NCBI GenBank assembly: GCA_016213405.1
Contig: JACRAM010000051.1
Coordinates: 1-38,680 of the forward strand
Source: Bacteroidota bacterium
GTDB lineage: Bacteria; Bacteroidota; Bacteroidia; Palsa-948
DNA length: 38,680 bases
Reading direction: 5' to 3'
The notes below the pieces were generated by a model. It saw only the letters and a list, made by a program, of their open reading frames with translations. It was not told where the DNA came from and made no database searches. Position numbers and translations under genes: made by a program. Positions 30,282-38,680 of the stretch are shown one piece after another. The first letter of the stretch is position 1. Every line of letters begins with the position of its first letter.

Positions 30282-33200
30282 ATGAAAACAAAAAACATTT
30301 TGCCGTTGCTTATATTCTCAGGAATATTTTTAAGCCCGGCATGGTCCGCTGGCTGGATAGACAGCACGTTGTTCTCTCCCAAATTATTCATCGAGAACAG
30401 AGGGCAGTTTGATAAGGCGCCTTATCTGAAAGAATTTCCTGAAATATTATTTGCAGTTAATCACATCAACACAAAAATATTTTTCTCGAGCAATAAAATT
30501 GCTTACACGCTCCATCAAAACGAAAGGGATGAAAAAGCATTTAAAGAATTCCGGAAAGAAGAATCCAAGAAACATTCTTCCGGATTTGAAAATGAAGAAG
30601 AACTGAAATATGAACAGGAATTAAAAAGCAAAGTATTTAAATCACATATGGCGGTGGTTGATATGGAATGGTTGAACGCAAATGCAAACTGCAAAATCAT
30701 AGCAGAAGATGTTGCAAAAGAATATTTCAATTACGGAATGGATAAAGATATCAGGCAGGATATAAATTTTGTTCATGGCTACAAAAAAATCATTTATAAA
30801 AATTTATACAATGGAATAGATGTGGAATATTCTTTCCATCCGACAACAGGAATCAAATACAATATCATCGTTCATCCTGGCGCAGACGTCAGTAAAATAA
30901 AATTGAAATATTCAGGCGCTCAAAGTGTTTCGTTCGACAATGAAAATAATATCGTCATCAAAACTTCTCTGGGAAATATTATTGATCACGCACCCATCAG
31001 CTTTCAGGATAAGAACGGAGAAAAAATAAAATCAAAATTTATTTTAAAGAATAATATACTGAGTTTTCAAATTGATGAATACGATAAATCTAAAACGCTT
31101 ATTATAGATCCATGGGTAAGCAGTACGCTGCCCACACTTGACACGGCTTATGAAATTGCTGTTGATCCTGCCGGAAATGTTTTTGTTTATGGTGATTTCA
31201 ATTCTCAGGTTGTAAAATACAACAGCACCGGCACTCAGGCATGGACTTTTCTTTCATGACCAGGGTATGCATACAACGCGACATTAATAGGTGGCGATCT
31301 GGCTGTAGATCCATCCGGTAACAGTTATTGCAGCGGTTCAGAAAGTATTCGAAAAATATCTCCTGCGGGAACAAGTGTCTGGCTCTATGCTCCCACCAGG
31401 GATATCACCAACATTGCCTGCTGCGAAACGGGCTGGAGAATGGTTTTTGACCCTGCCAATAACAGATTGTATGGAGGAGGTTCGAACGCACAAACAAAAG
31501 CTACCTGGTATGATCCTGCTACCGGACTTCCCATGTGGCTGCCAAATGGATGGAACGCCTGCAATATTATTCAGGGACCCTGTCCCAGCGGTTGCCCGAA
31601 TGCGAATGGTGAAATCCGTCATATCACTCTCGCTCCGAATGGAAATTTTTATGCGTACACCGCTGTAGGAGATGGTTCAACTTCAAATAATGTTTCTACC
31701 ATTACGGGTTTTGACCCAAATTTTGTTGGCATATATCGTTCCTGCAATGTACCACCCTCTCAATATTGGACCATACCTTATCAGCCTACCATGCCTACTT
31801 ATTATGTAGGATGTTATTACATGGGGAACGGAATAGCAGCCAGCAACTGTTACATTTATATCTACACGGGAAGTGAGGTTCAGAAATTCGATATTTATGC
31901 TCCCACTTTTTTAGGCAGCACAAATATTACGAATGGAACATTGGTGATGAATTCGGGCATACTTGCCGATCTGATGAATAATTTTTATGTAGGAACTCAA
32001 ACCGGAATTTCTGCTTACGATCCTAATTTTAATTTAATCACTTCTGTTCCAACTTCCAAACCGGTCTATGATATGGCGTTTGCTCCCGGAAATAATATTG
32101 CCGCCTGCGGAATTGGTTTCGTAGGAGTTTTTGCAAATGTTGTTCAAACAGGCGCACCCATCACGTGCAATCCTTCTCCGAATTTACCTATGAGCGCTGC
32201 TGCCGATTCACTGCCCGGAACCGGATGCAGTAGCAATAACGCAATGGCTTGGGTGGATACAATTATGAACGGAACAGGACCTTATCAATATTCATGGAAC
32301 AATGGAGCCACAACAGATACAATCATTAATCTCGCTCCCGGAACTTATTCATGCACCATCATTGATGCTTCTTGTCCTGCGGAAACAACTACAGTATTCA
32401 TTACCATTCCACCTTCTTCCGGGTTTACAGTAACCCCAACATCAACTGCTAACTTATGTTTCGGAGGAACAAATGGAAGCGCGAGTGTAACTATAACCGG
32501 AGGAAGTTCGCCCTACACATATCTTTGGTCTCCTTCGGGAGGAAATAGCTCGGCTGCAACAGGACTTTCGGCAGGAAATTATACTGTTACAATAACCGAT
32601 GCGGGCGGATGCACGGGAACTCAAACCGTTTCAGTCTCACAGCCGACTGCACTTTCTGCAATTGTTAGTTCCACCGCGGAGAGTTGTGGAGGCAGTAACG
32701 GAACTGCCACTGCAACAGCATCTGGCGGAACGGGAAGTTATACTTACAGCTGGAACCCAACTTCACAGATAACGCAGACTGCTTCTAATCTTCCTGCGGG
32801 AAATTATTCAATAACTATTACCGATGCCAATGGATGCACAACAAGCAATACAGTCGTTGTAGCTGCAACAGGAAGTTTAACTGCCAATGCATCAAACAGC
32901 ACCATCTGCGCAGGACAAAACGCCTCACTTACTGCATCTGGCGGAACAAGTTATTCATGGAGCAATGGAAACACAACCGCCTTGATAAATGTTTCTCCCA
33001 CAGTAACAACCACGTATTCTGTTATTGTTTCATCCGGAACTTGCAGCGATACAGCAAGCGCAACTGTAGTTGTTAATTCTTCGCCCAATATTTCAGCGTG
33101 GAGCAACACAACCATCACAGCGGGAAGCAGCACAACACTTTCTGCTTCCGGAGGCAGTTTTTATTCATGGAGCAATGGGCAAACGTCAACTGTTATTATT

Positions 33201-33596
33201 GTTTCGCCACCCGTTACAACTATGTATTGCGTTTCTTCAAGTAACGGAACTTGTACAGATACTGCATGCGTAACTGTTTTTATTGAACCGCCTGACGATT
33301 GCAACTATGCCGATGATCAGCTTTTCATTCCCGATGCATTTTCACCCAATGGAGACACGAAGAATGATGTGCTGGGAGTTTACTATCCGAACATAAGCTG
33401 CATAAAAGAATTCATGTTCATTATTTATGACCGATGGGGAGAAAAAGTATTTGAAGCAGACAATATGAGCGTGCTGTGGGATGGAACATATAACGGGAAG
33501 ATAATGAACACTGCTGTGTTTGTCTATTATATGAAAGTAAATTTTACAAATGGAAATGAAACGGTGAGAAAGGGTAATGTGAGTTTGATTCGATAA
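30282..33596 (+). pseudogene. Giant SprB-repeat adhesin, copy 2, interrupted by an in-frame TGA
   Basis: Reading frame 30282-33596 is continuous apart from one TGA at 31257-31259 (codon 326 of 1105), with protein-like sequence on both sides in the same frame (TQAWTFLS, stop, PGYAYNATLIGGDLAVDPSGNSY). The product up to the stop has a signal peptide and the ENKGQ-type N-terminal domain (FIENRGQFD to IIDPW). After it come the propeller-like region, three SprB repeats, two Ig-like repeats (the others have four) and a CHU_C type B sorting domain (DAFSPNGDTKNDVLG to SLIR). As read, the first part would lack the sorting domain and the second a signal peptide. Explanations are a nonsense mutation, a sequencing error or stop-codon readthrough. 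It lies 12 bp after copy 1 and 8 bp before copy 3. Confidence 0.85.
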
Positions 33597-33604
33597 TTAG
33601 CGCA

Positions 33605-36600
33605 ATGATGAAAACAAAAATTATCATACTCTTTATTTTATTGTCAGGAATATTCTTTAAACCTGCCATTGGCAAAGGGTGGATGGGCACTACAGTATTC
33701 TCTCAAAAAGTTTTTATCGAAAACAAAGGACAATTTGTCGGACAAGGAGAAAATTCTTCTGCAAAAATTCTATACAGCGCTGAATTCGGACCGCAGGTTT
33801 ATTTTACAAAAAGCGGATACATTTGCCGCATGACCAAAGCCGAGCCAATTACTGAAAAAGAAAAAGAAAAGTTTTTCAAAGGGGGCGAATCGCCCTCAGA
33901 GCAAAGGCGTGAAGAAGAAGAAAATGACAAGCCAAAAACAATTATACGCACGTACGATGTGAATATGGAATGGATTGGAGCAAATCCGAATGTTGAGCTG
34001 GTTTCTGAAAATATAGTTGATGAATACTGGAACTATCTTGACCCAAATAACTCCAAGAAAAGTATTGATCGCATTTCAGGATACAAAAAAATAATTTATA
34101 GGAATCTTTACCCCAACATTGATGCTGAATATGTATTTCATAAGCAAGACGGAATAAAGTACACGTTAATTCTACATCCGGGGGCAGATGCTTCTCTGAT
34201 TAAAATGAAATATACAGGAGTCGAAAAAATTTTCAAAGATAATTTTGGAAATATCTTTTTTTCTTCCGCTGCAGGAAGTATTACCGATCATGCACCTCAA
34301 ACTTTTTACGAATCAGGGAGAGGTCAGATTTCTTCTTGCTTCAATTTAGAAAACAACATCGTTACTTTTAATCTTGGCAACTATGATAAATCCAAAACGG
34401 TAATTATTGATCCATGGATGAACAGCAGTTTAGTGCCGGCAACAACTGTAGCAGAAACTGCGGTTGATGGTGCCAATAATGTTTACATATACGGATTCAC
34501 AGGGGTACAAGCCTATACAAACACTCTTGGACAATATGTGCAGAAATACAATGCGGCCGGTGTACTTCAATGGACATTCAATTTTACACAAGCAATGCGC
34601 TACGACCAACAGACGGGCGATATTGCTGTAGACCCTGCAGGAAATTCGTATGTAACCTGCGGATTTTTTATGGTAGGATACTTTATCGCTGATTGCATGC
34701 AATCGAAATTAGATCCTTCCGGAACACTGATGTGGAATATTCAAAGTCCGAACCTGTATGAAAACTGGCGCAATGCTTTCAATTGTGATTTCACACAAGT
34801 GATACAGCTTGGATGCGGACCCGGATGTTGCGATTGGGGAAAGGGAACGATTATTAATTCAACCAATGGAGCGGAAACAGGTATGTTCAATCCTGCCGCT
34901 ACCGGGGATATAGTTGCTGCTTCTTACGGTAAGAATGGTTATTTGTATATGCTCTCTGTGAAAGATGATTACGCTGTTAATCCTCCTCCTAACGGACCTC
35001 ATCTTGCCTGCCTTGATCCTGCGACAGGATTCTCTGTAGTATTTAATAATATTTATACGGTAAATCCTGCTTTTATAGATGGATTCAATACCAATTACGG
35101 TACTTTTGGTTTTAATGGCATTGCTGCCGGATGCAGTTATCTTTATGTAAACCTCGGAGCTACACTTGAAAAAAGAGATTTGAATACGGGTGCATTGATT
35201 GGAAGCGTTGCAATTCCTGGTGGTGTTCAGTTTAGCAATTCCGGTACTGCCGTAGATAAATGCGGAAATGTTTATGTAGGATCACAGCAGGGAGTTTATG
35301 TGTATGATTCCAATTTAAGTTTGCTGACATCTTTCGCAACTCCGAGTCCGGTATTGGATATTGCTATTGGAACAGGTGGATTGTTTTATGCTGTTGGGGG
35401 AGTAAATTCAACTCCGAATGTTGGTTTTGTCGCTCAGTTCAGCATGACTTCGGTTTGCAATCCAATTACTGTTACTACCACACCAAATTCCTGTGGCGCA
35501 TCGAACATCGGCAGTGCAACAGCAACTCCTGTATTTTGTTCTGCACCTTATACCTATTTGTGGAGTACCAATCCGGCACAAACTACTCAAACTGCTACCG
35601 GGCTGGGGGGAGGAACGTATACTGTTATTGTAACAGGTGCCGGCACCTGCAATGAAATTGATACGGCAGTTGCAATTATTCCTGCCGGATTATTAATTAC
35701 ATCAGTGCCGCCTCCGACAAATGTTTCTTGCTTCGGAGGAAACAATGGTTCTGCAAATGCAACCGCAACCGGAGGAACTGCTCCCTATACATATAACTGG
35801 AATCCATCCGGACAAACAACACAAACAGTTACCGGACTTAGCGCAGGAACCTATACAGTTCTGGTAACCGATGCCGGTGGATGCACGGGTTCACAAACGG
35901 TAACTATTACTCAACCGCCTGCACTTACGGCAACAGCCAGTGCAACATCATCCTCCAGTTGCGGAAGCAACAACGGAAGCGCAACAGTAACAGCAAGCGG
36001 TGGAACAGGCGTTTATACTTATTTATGGAATCCTATTGGTGCTTCCACAGTAACTGCAACAGGATTAACCGCAGGAAATTATTCTGTGACAGTCACGGAT
36101 GCAAACGGATGTTCAATTGTTAATACGGTAACAGTTGCTTCAACCGGAAGTATTGCAGCTACTGCCGGACCAAACAGTACAATATGCACAGGACAAACTG
36201 TTATTATTAATTCTTCTGGCGGAACAAATTATTCATGGAGCAACGGACAAACAACTACCTCCATTTCTATCACACCAACAACAAATACATCTTATTCAGT
36301 TATTGTTTCAAGCGGTAGTTGTGTAGATACTGCATATGTAACAGTAACAGTCAATCCATCGCCAATAATTTCTGTTTCCGGAAACACCGTACTTTGCATA
36401 GGAGATATTTCCACGATTACAGCATCCGGAGGAACAAATTATTTCTGGAATACAGGAGACACAACTGCTGTTATAAATGTTTCTCCAAGTACAACTACTA
36501 CTTATACTGTTGTTACTTCGAATGCAAATAACTGCACAGCCACAACTACTGTCACTGTTACAGTTTCTCCTCCACCAGTTGCTGCGTCAAATAATGCAAC

Positions 36601-37294
36601 CATTTGCACAGGACAAAGCGCAACACTTACTGCATCAGGGGGAGCAATTTATTCCTGGAATACCGGAGCAATCACATCTTCTATAACGCCCTCTCCAACT
36701 TCCAACACAACGTATACTGTAATAGTATCCATCGGAAGTTGTGCAGACACTACGAGTGCCACTGTAGTTGTGAATCCGAATCCAACTGCAAGTGTAAGTT
36801 CCAATGTAACCATTACCACAGGAACCTCCACAACTCTTACCGCATCTGGCGGAGGAACTTATTCGTGGACGAACGGCTCAACAAATTCTTCTATTATTGT
36901 TGCACCTCCTCTTACAACTCTCTATTGTGTAACAGTAACAAATGCTGGAGGATGTAAAGACACTACCTGCGTTACAGTGTATGTAGAACCGATAGATTGT
37001 GACTATGCTGATGAGCAGCTATTCGTTCCAGATGCATTTTCACCCAATGGAGACACGAAGAATGATGTGCTGGGAGTTTACTATCCGAACATAAACTGTA
37101 TAAAAGAATTCATGTTCATTATTTATGACCGATGGGGAGAAAAAGTATTTGAAGCAGACAATATGAGCGTGCTGTGGGATGGAACATATAACGGGAAGAT
37201 AATGAACACTGCTGTGTTTGTCTATTACATGAAAGTAACATTTATAAACGGAAACGAAACTGTCAGAAAAGGCAATATTAGTTTAATTCAATAA
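33605..37294 (+). CDS. Giant SprB-repeat adhesin with CHU_C (T9SS type B) domain, copy 3
   Basis: A 1229-residue paralogue of copy 1. The signal peptide starts MMKTKIIILFILLSGIFFKP (the second ATG at 33608 is an equally good start). An ENKGQ-type domain occupies about 35-268 (KVFIENKGQF to IIDPW), then a propeller-like region to about 615, three SprB-type repeats (TGGTAPYTYNWNPSGQT), four Ig-like repeats in the same order as copy 1, and a CHU_C sorting domain (DAFSPNGDTKNDVLG to SLIQ). The 3' 260 bases are a mosaic, nearly identical to copy 2 and then to copy 1. It is predicted to be exported by the T9SS and attached to or assembled at the surface. A PorP/SprF-like gene follows after 52 bp. 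Confidence 0.9.
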   Translation: MMKTKIIILFILLSGIFFKPAIGKGWMGTTVFSQKVFIENKGQFVGQGENSSAKILYSAEFGPQVYFTKSGYICRMTKAEPITEKEKEKFFKGGESPSEQRREEEENDKPKTIIRTYDVNMEWIGANPNVELVSENIVDEYWNYLDPNNSKKSIDRISGYKKIIYRNLYPNIDAEYVFHKQDGIKYTLILHPGADASLIKMKYTGVEKIFKDNFGNIFFSSAAGSITDHAPQTFYESGRGQISSCFNLENNIVTFNLGNYDKSKTVIIDPWMNSSLVPATTVAETAVDGANNVYIYGFTGVQAYTNTLGQYVQKYNAAGVLQWTFNFTQAMRYDQQTGDIAVDPAGNSYVTCGFFMVGYFIADCMQSKLDPSGTLMWNIQSPNLYENWRNAFNCDFTQVIQLGCGPGCCDWGKGTIINSTNGAETGMFNPAATGDIVAASYGKNGYLYMLSVKDDYAVNPPPNGPHLACLDPATGFSVVFNNIYTVNPAFIDGFNTNYGTFGFNGIAAGCSYLYVNLGATLEKRDLNTGALIGSVAIPGGVQFSNSGTAVDKCGNVYVGSQQGVYVYDSNLSLLTSFATPSPVLDIAIGTGGLFYAVGGVNSTPNVGFVAQFSMTSVCNPITVTTTPNSCGASNIGSATATPVFCSAPYTYLWSTNPAQTTQTATGLGGGTYTVIVTGAGTCNEIDTAVAIIPAGLLITSVPPPTNVSCFGGNNGSANATATGGTAPYTYNWNPSGQTTQTVTGLSAGTYTVLVTDAGGCTGSQTVTITQPPALTATASATSSSSCGSNNGSATVTASGGTGVYTYLWNPIGASTVTATGLTAGNYSVTVTDANGCSIVNTVTVASTGSIAATAGPNSTICTGQTVIINSSGGTNYSWSNGQTTTSISITPTTNTSYSVIVSSGSCVDTAYVTVTVNPSPIISVSGNTVLCIGDISTITASGGTNYFWNTGDTTAVINVSPSTTTTYTVVTSNANNCTATTTVTVTVSPPPVAASNNATICTGQSATLTASGGAIYSWNTGAITSSITPSPTSNTTYTVIVSIGSCADTTSATVVVNPNPTASVSSNVTITTGTSTTLTASGGGTYSWTNGSTNSSIIVAPPLTTLYCVTVTNAGGCKDTTCVTVYVEPIDCDYADEQLFVPDAFSPNGDTKNDVLGVYYPNINCIKEFMFIIYDRWGEKVFEADNMSVLWDGTYNGKIMNTAVFVYYMKVTFINGNETVRKGNISLIQ

Positions 37295-37346
37295 AAAAAA
37301 TCCCCTATTAAGTGGGAGAAATAAAAAACAAATAAAACTATATACT

Positions 37347-38456
37347 ATGAAAAAACATTCACAATTTTTTGGAGCACACACAATTATTATCTGTGCAATC
37401 TTTTTTATTATCGGCAAAATAGGTGTTGCTCAGGACATCCACTTTTCACAGTTCACCTTAATGCCTCTGGTGATAAACCCTGCACAGGCGGGAACAACCG
37501 TATGGATGCGCGCTGCAACGGATTATCGCCAGCAATGGAAAAGCATTTCAGATCCCTACAAGACAATAGCCTTTTCATTTGATCAGAAATTAAAAAAGAG
37601 ATGGGCGAGGCAGGTAGAAACAGTTTTCAGCAAAAGAAAAACATTGTTCTTTCAGAAAGTTTCTGAAACCGGATTAGGCTGGGGTGTTTTAGTTTTCAGC
37701 GACAAGGCAGGTACATCTAATATGGGAACTACTCTGGCAAATTTCTCGCTCGCATATCAGTTGAAAACCGGACAGAACACCATGTTTGCTGCAGGAATGC
37801 AGGGCGGTGTTACCCAGCGCAGCATCAACTATAGCCAGCTGAAGTGGGGCAGTCAGTGGAACGGAAGCAATTATGACCAGAATTTATCAAGCCAGGAAGA
37901 TTTTTCAAACTCTAATATTGTTTATCCGGATTTTGCTTCCGGAGTAATGTGGACTTACAAAAAGAACGAGCGATACATGAGAGGAAATGATCAAAAGGAT
38001 ATTTACATCGGGGCTTCACTTTCTCATCTTTTACAGCCCTCTTATTCTTTTTTCGGAACCGATGAAAAATTATATCGAAAACTTATTGTACATGGGTATG
38101 CATTGATCGGCATCAAAAATACCAACTACTCTTTAACGCCAGCGTTTATGTACGCCAGACAGGGAACAGCAAAGGAATTTTTATTTGGTTCACTTATAAG
38201 ATATATGCTTAAAGAGGATTCCCGCTACACGGGTTATGTAAAAGGAGCTGCCATTTCAGTAGGTGGATATTACCGCAATAAAGACGCTGCCGTAATTGCC
38301 GGCATGTATGAAATGTCAAGTTATTCTATCGGGATTAGTTATGACCTTAATGTTTCAAAACTAAAAACGGTAAGTTACGGAAGAGGTGGCTTTGAAATCA
38401 CATTGCGTTTCCTTAATCCAAGCCCATTCCTTTATTCACAGGCAAGTTTTAAATAG
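37347..38456 (+). CDS. PorP/SprF family type IX secretion-associated outer-membrane protein
   Basis: A 369-residue outer-membrane beta-barrel protein. The signal region (FGAHTIIICAIFFIIGKIGVAQ) is followed by the family opening QDIHFSQFTLMPLVINPAQAG, then NYRQQW-like YRQQWKSISDPYKT, and alternating beta-strands with aromatic ends to a terminal RFLNPSPFLYSQASFK. In known systems such members are encoded next to CHU_C-bearing proteins and help secrete or attach them, as SprF does for SprB. Its place as last gene of the adhesin operon supports a dedicated partner role for the three paralogues; that is inference from context. A strong terminator follows at 38510-38539. Confidence 0.92.
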   Translation: MKKHSQFFGAHTIIICAIFFIIGKIGVAQDIHFSQFTLMPLVINPAQAGTTVWMRAATDYRQQWKSISDPYKTIAFSFDQKLKKRWARQVETVFSKRKTLFFQKVSETGLGWGVLVFSDKAGTSNMGTTLANFSLAYQLKTGQNTMFAAGMQGGVTQRSINYSQLKWGSQWNGSNYDQNLSSQEDFSNSNIVYPDFASGVMWTYKKNERYMRGNDQKDIYIGASLSHLLQPSYSFFGTDEKLYRKLIVHGYALIGIKNTNYSLTPAFMYARQGTAKEFLFGSLIRYMLKEDSRYTGYVKGAAISVGGYYRNKDAAVIAGMYEMSSYSIGISYDLNVSKLKTVSYGRGGFEITLRFLNPSPFLYSQASFK

Positions 38457-38509
38457 CAGTTTCTTGTCATTGCACTAGCTGCCGGAATTTTACATAATGA
38501 TGACTTAAG

Positions 38510-38539
38510 AAAAACGCAGAGAATTTTCTCTGCGTTTTT
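38510..38539 (+). terminator. Rho-independent terminator after the adhesin/PorP operon
   Basis: Stem of about 14 bp (aaaaacgcagaga against tctctgcgttttt) with a tiny T-rich loop and a closing T-run. It ends the adhesin operon 54 bases after the PorP/SprF stop. Confidence 0.93.
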
Positions 38540-38542
38540 GTT

Positions 38543-38680
38543 GTGCGCCATCCATGTTCTTTTACTATAGGGTGCAAGTCCCGAACACACGTTGATAACG
38601 CGAAGTGTTAGCTGAAAGCAAGTGCAATGTTGCGAGGCATTGTGCGGAGGAAGCCGAAGGCAAAAGCAAGTGATAACGAA
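38543..38680 (+). mobile_element. Group II intron, 5' end (domain I), continuing beyond the window
   Basis: The sequence begins GTGCGCC, the usual bacterial group II 5' start, 3 bases after the terminator T-run. It then shows typical domain I segments in order: gggtgcaagtccc, gtgttagctgaaagcaagtgc, ttgcgaggc and ggaggaagccgaaggcaaaa. These resemble the chloroplast-like/mitochondrial-like bacterial lineages. The reverse transcriptase gene and 3' end would lie to the right. The exact 5' boundary is inferred from the consensus only. Confidence 0.8.

Noticed and set aside
31257-31259. TGA recoded as an amino acid (alternative genetic code)
   Set aside because: TGA is the natural stop of several genes here, including the dCMP deaminase, acs, M28 peptidase and glycosyltransferase genes, so the standard code is used.
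31440-33596. Separate downstream gene starting at an ATG after the in-frame stop
   Set aside because: It is in the same frame as the upstream part, lacks a signal peptide, and the 180 bases between the TGA and this ATG also code paralogue-like sequence, so it is treated as part of one interrupted gene.
37295-37346. Hairpin before the PorP/SprF gene (tccc...ggga)
   Set aside because: The stem is only four base pairs with a 9-base loop and no T-run follows; it cannot be called an attenuator or terminator.

Overview
The window looks like a chromosomal segment from a member of the Bacteroidota. The evidence is type IX secretion system (T9SS) sorting domains of types A and B, a PorP/SprF-family protein, a Bacteroidota-style dihydroorotase, a CTC-type L25, and many copies of the Bacteroidota -7 promoter box TAnnTTTG upstream of genes. 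No tRNA, rRNA or CRISPR array was recognised. TGA is an ordinary stop codon here, used by several genes with ATGA overlaps. No gene-free stretch exceeds 300 bases; the longest are the divergent promoter region 10033-10232 and the right end 38457-38680.

Layout: (1) 1-5776, + strand: the tail of a carboxypeptidase-regulatory-like protein, then metF, a dCMP deaminase, an S41 protease, a small minus-strand lipoprotein, a Mn-type superoxide dismutase, rplY and pth. (2) 5859-8795, + strand: two secreted PKD-domain proteins with T9SS type A sorting domains. (3) 8842-20831, mainly minus strand and metabolic: kbl, a plus-strand acetyl-CoA hydrolase/transferase-family gene, acs with a DinB-like gene, then a tightly packed run (polyprenol-phosphate mannosyltransferase, M28 peptidase, pyrC, LpxL-type acyltransferase, fatty-acid desaturase), and glyS. 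(4) 20977-24832, minus strand: a Kelch-type T9SS protein and an alpha-helical protein of unknown function. (5) 24994-38456, + strand: a broken S74 chaperone fragment, a T9SS type A protein, three tandem giant adhesin-like paralogues (ENKGQ N-terminal domain, SprB repeats, Ig-like repeats, CHU_C type B sorting domain) and a PorP/SprF-like outer-membrane protein. (6) The right end is a strong terminator followed immediately by what looks like the 5' end of a group II intron running out of the window.

The main functional theme is surface display by the T9SS. Region 5 resembles the SprB-SprF arrangement, in which CHU_C-bearing filament or adhesin proteins are encoded with a PorP/SprF-type partner. 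The middle adhesin is interrupted by one in-frame TGA and has two fewer Ig modules than its neighbours. The third copy is a mosaic of the other two at its 3' end.

The most unusual signal is a dispersed set of short degenerate repeats with a strict 7-bp period. They have different heptamers at different loci and lie both in leaders and inside coding sequences. A second element, atcggtgtaatc, occurs twice with 21-bp spacing exactly 9 nt before the start codons of both metF and rplY. A REP-like palindromic element lies in frame inside glyS, and a relative at 174-209 supplies the stop codon of the first gene.
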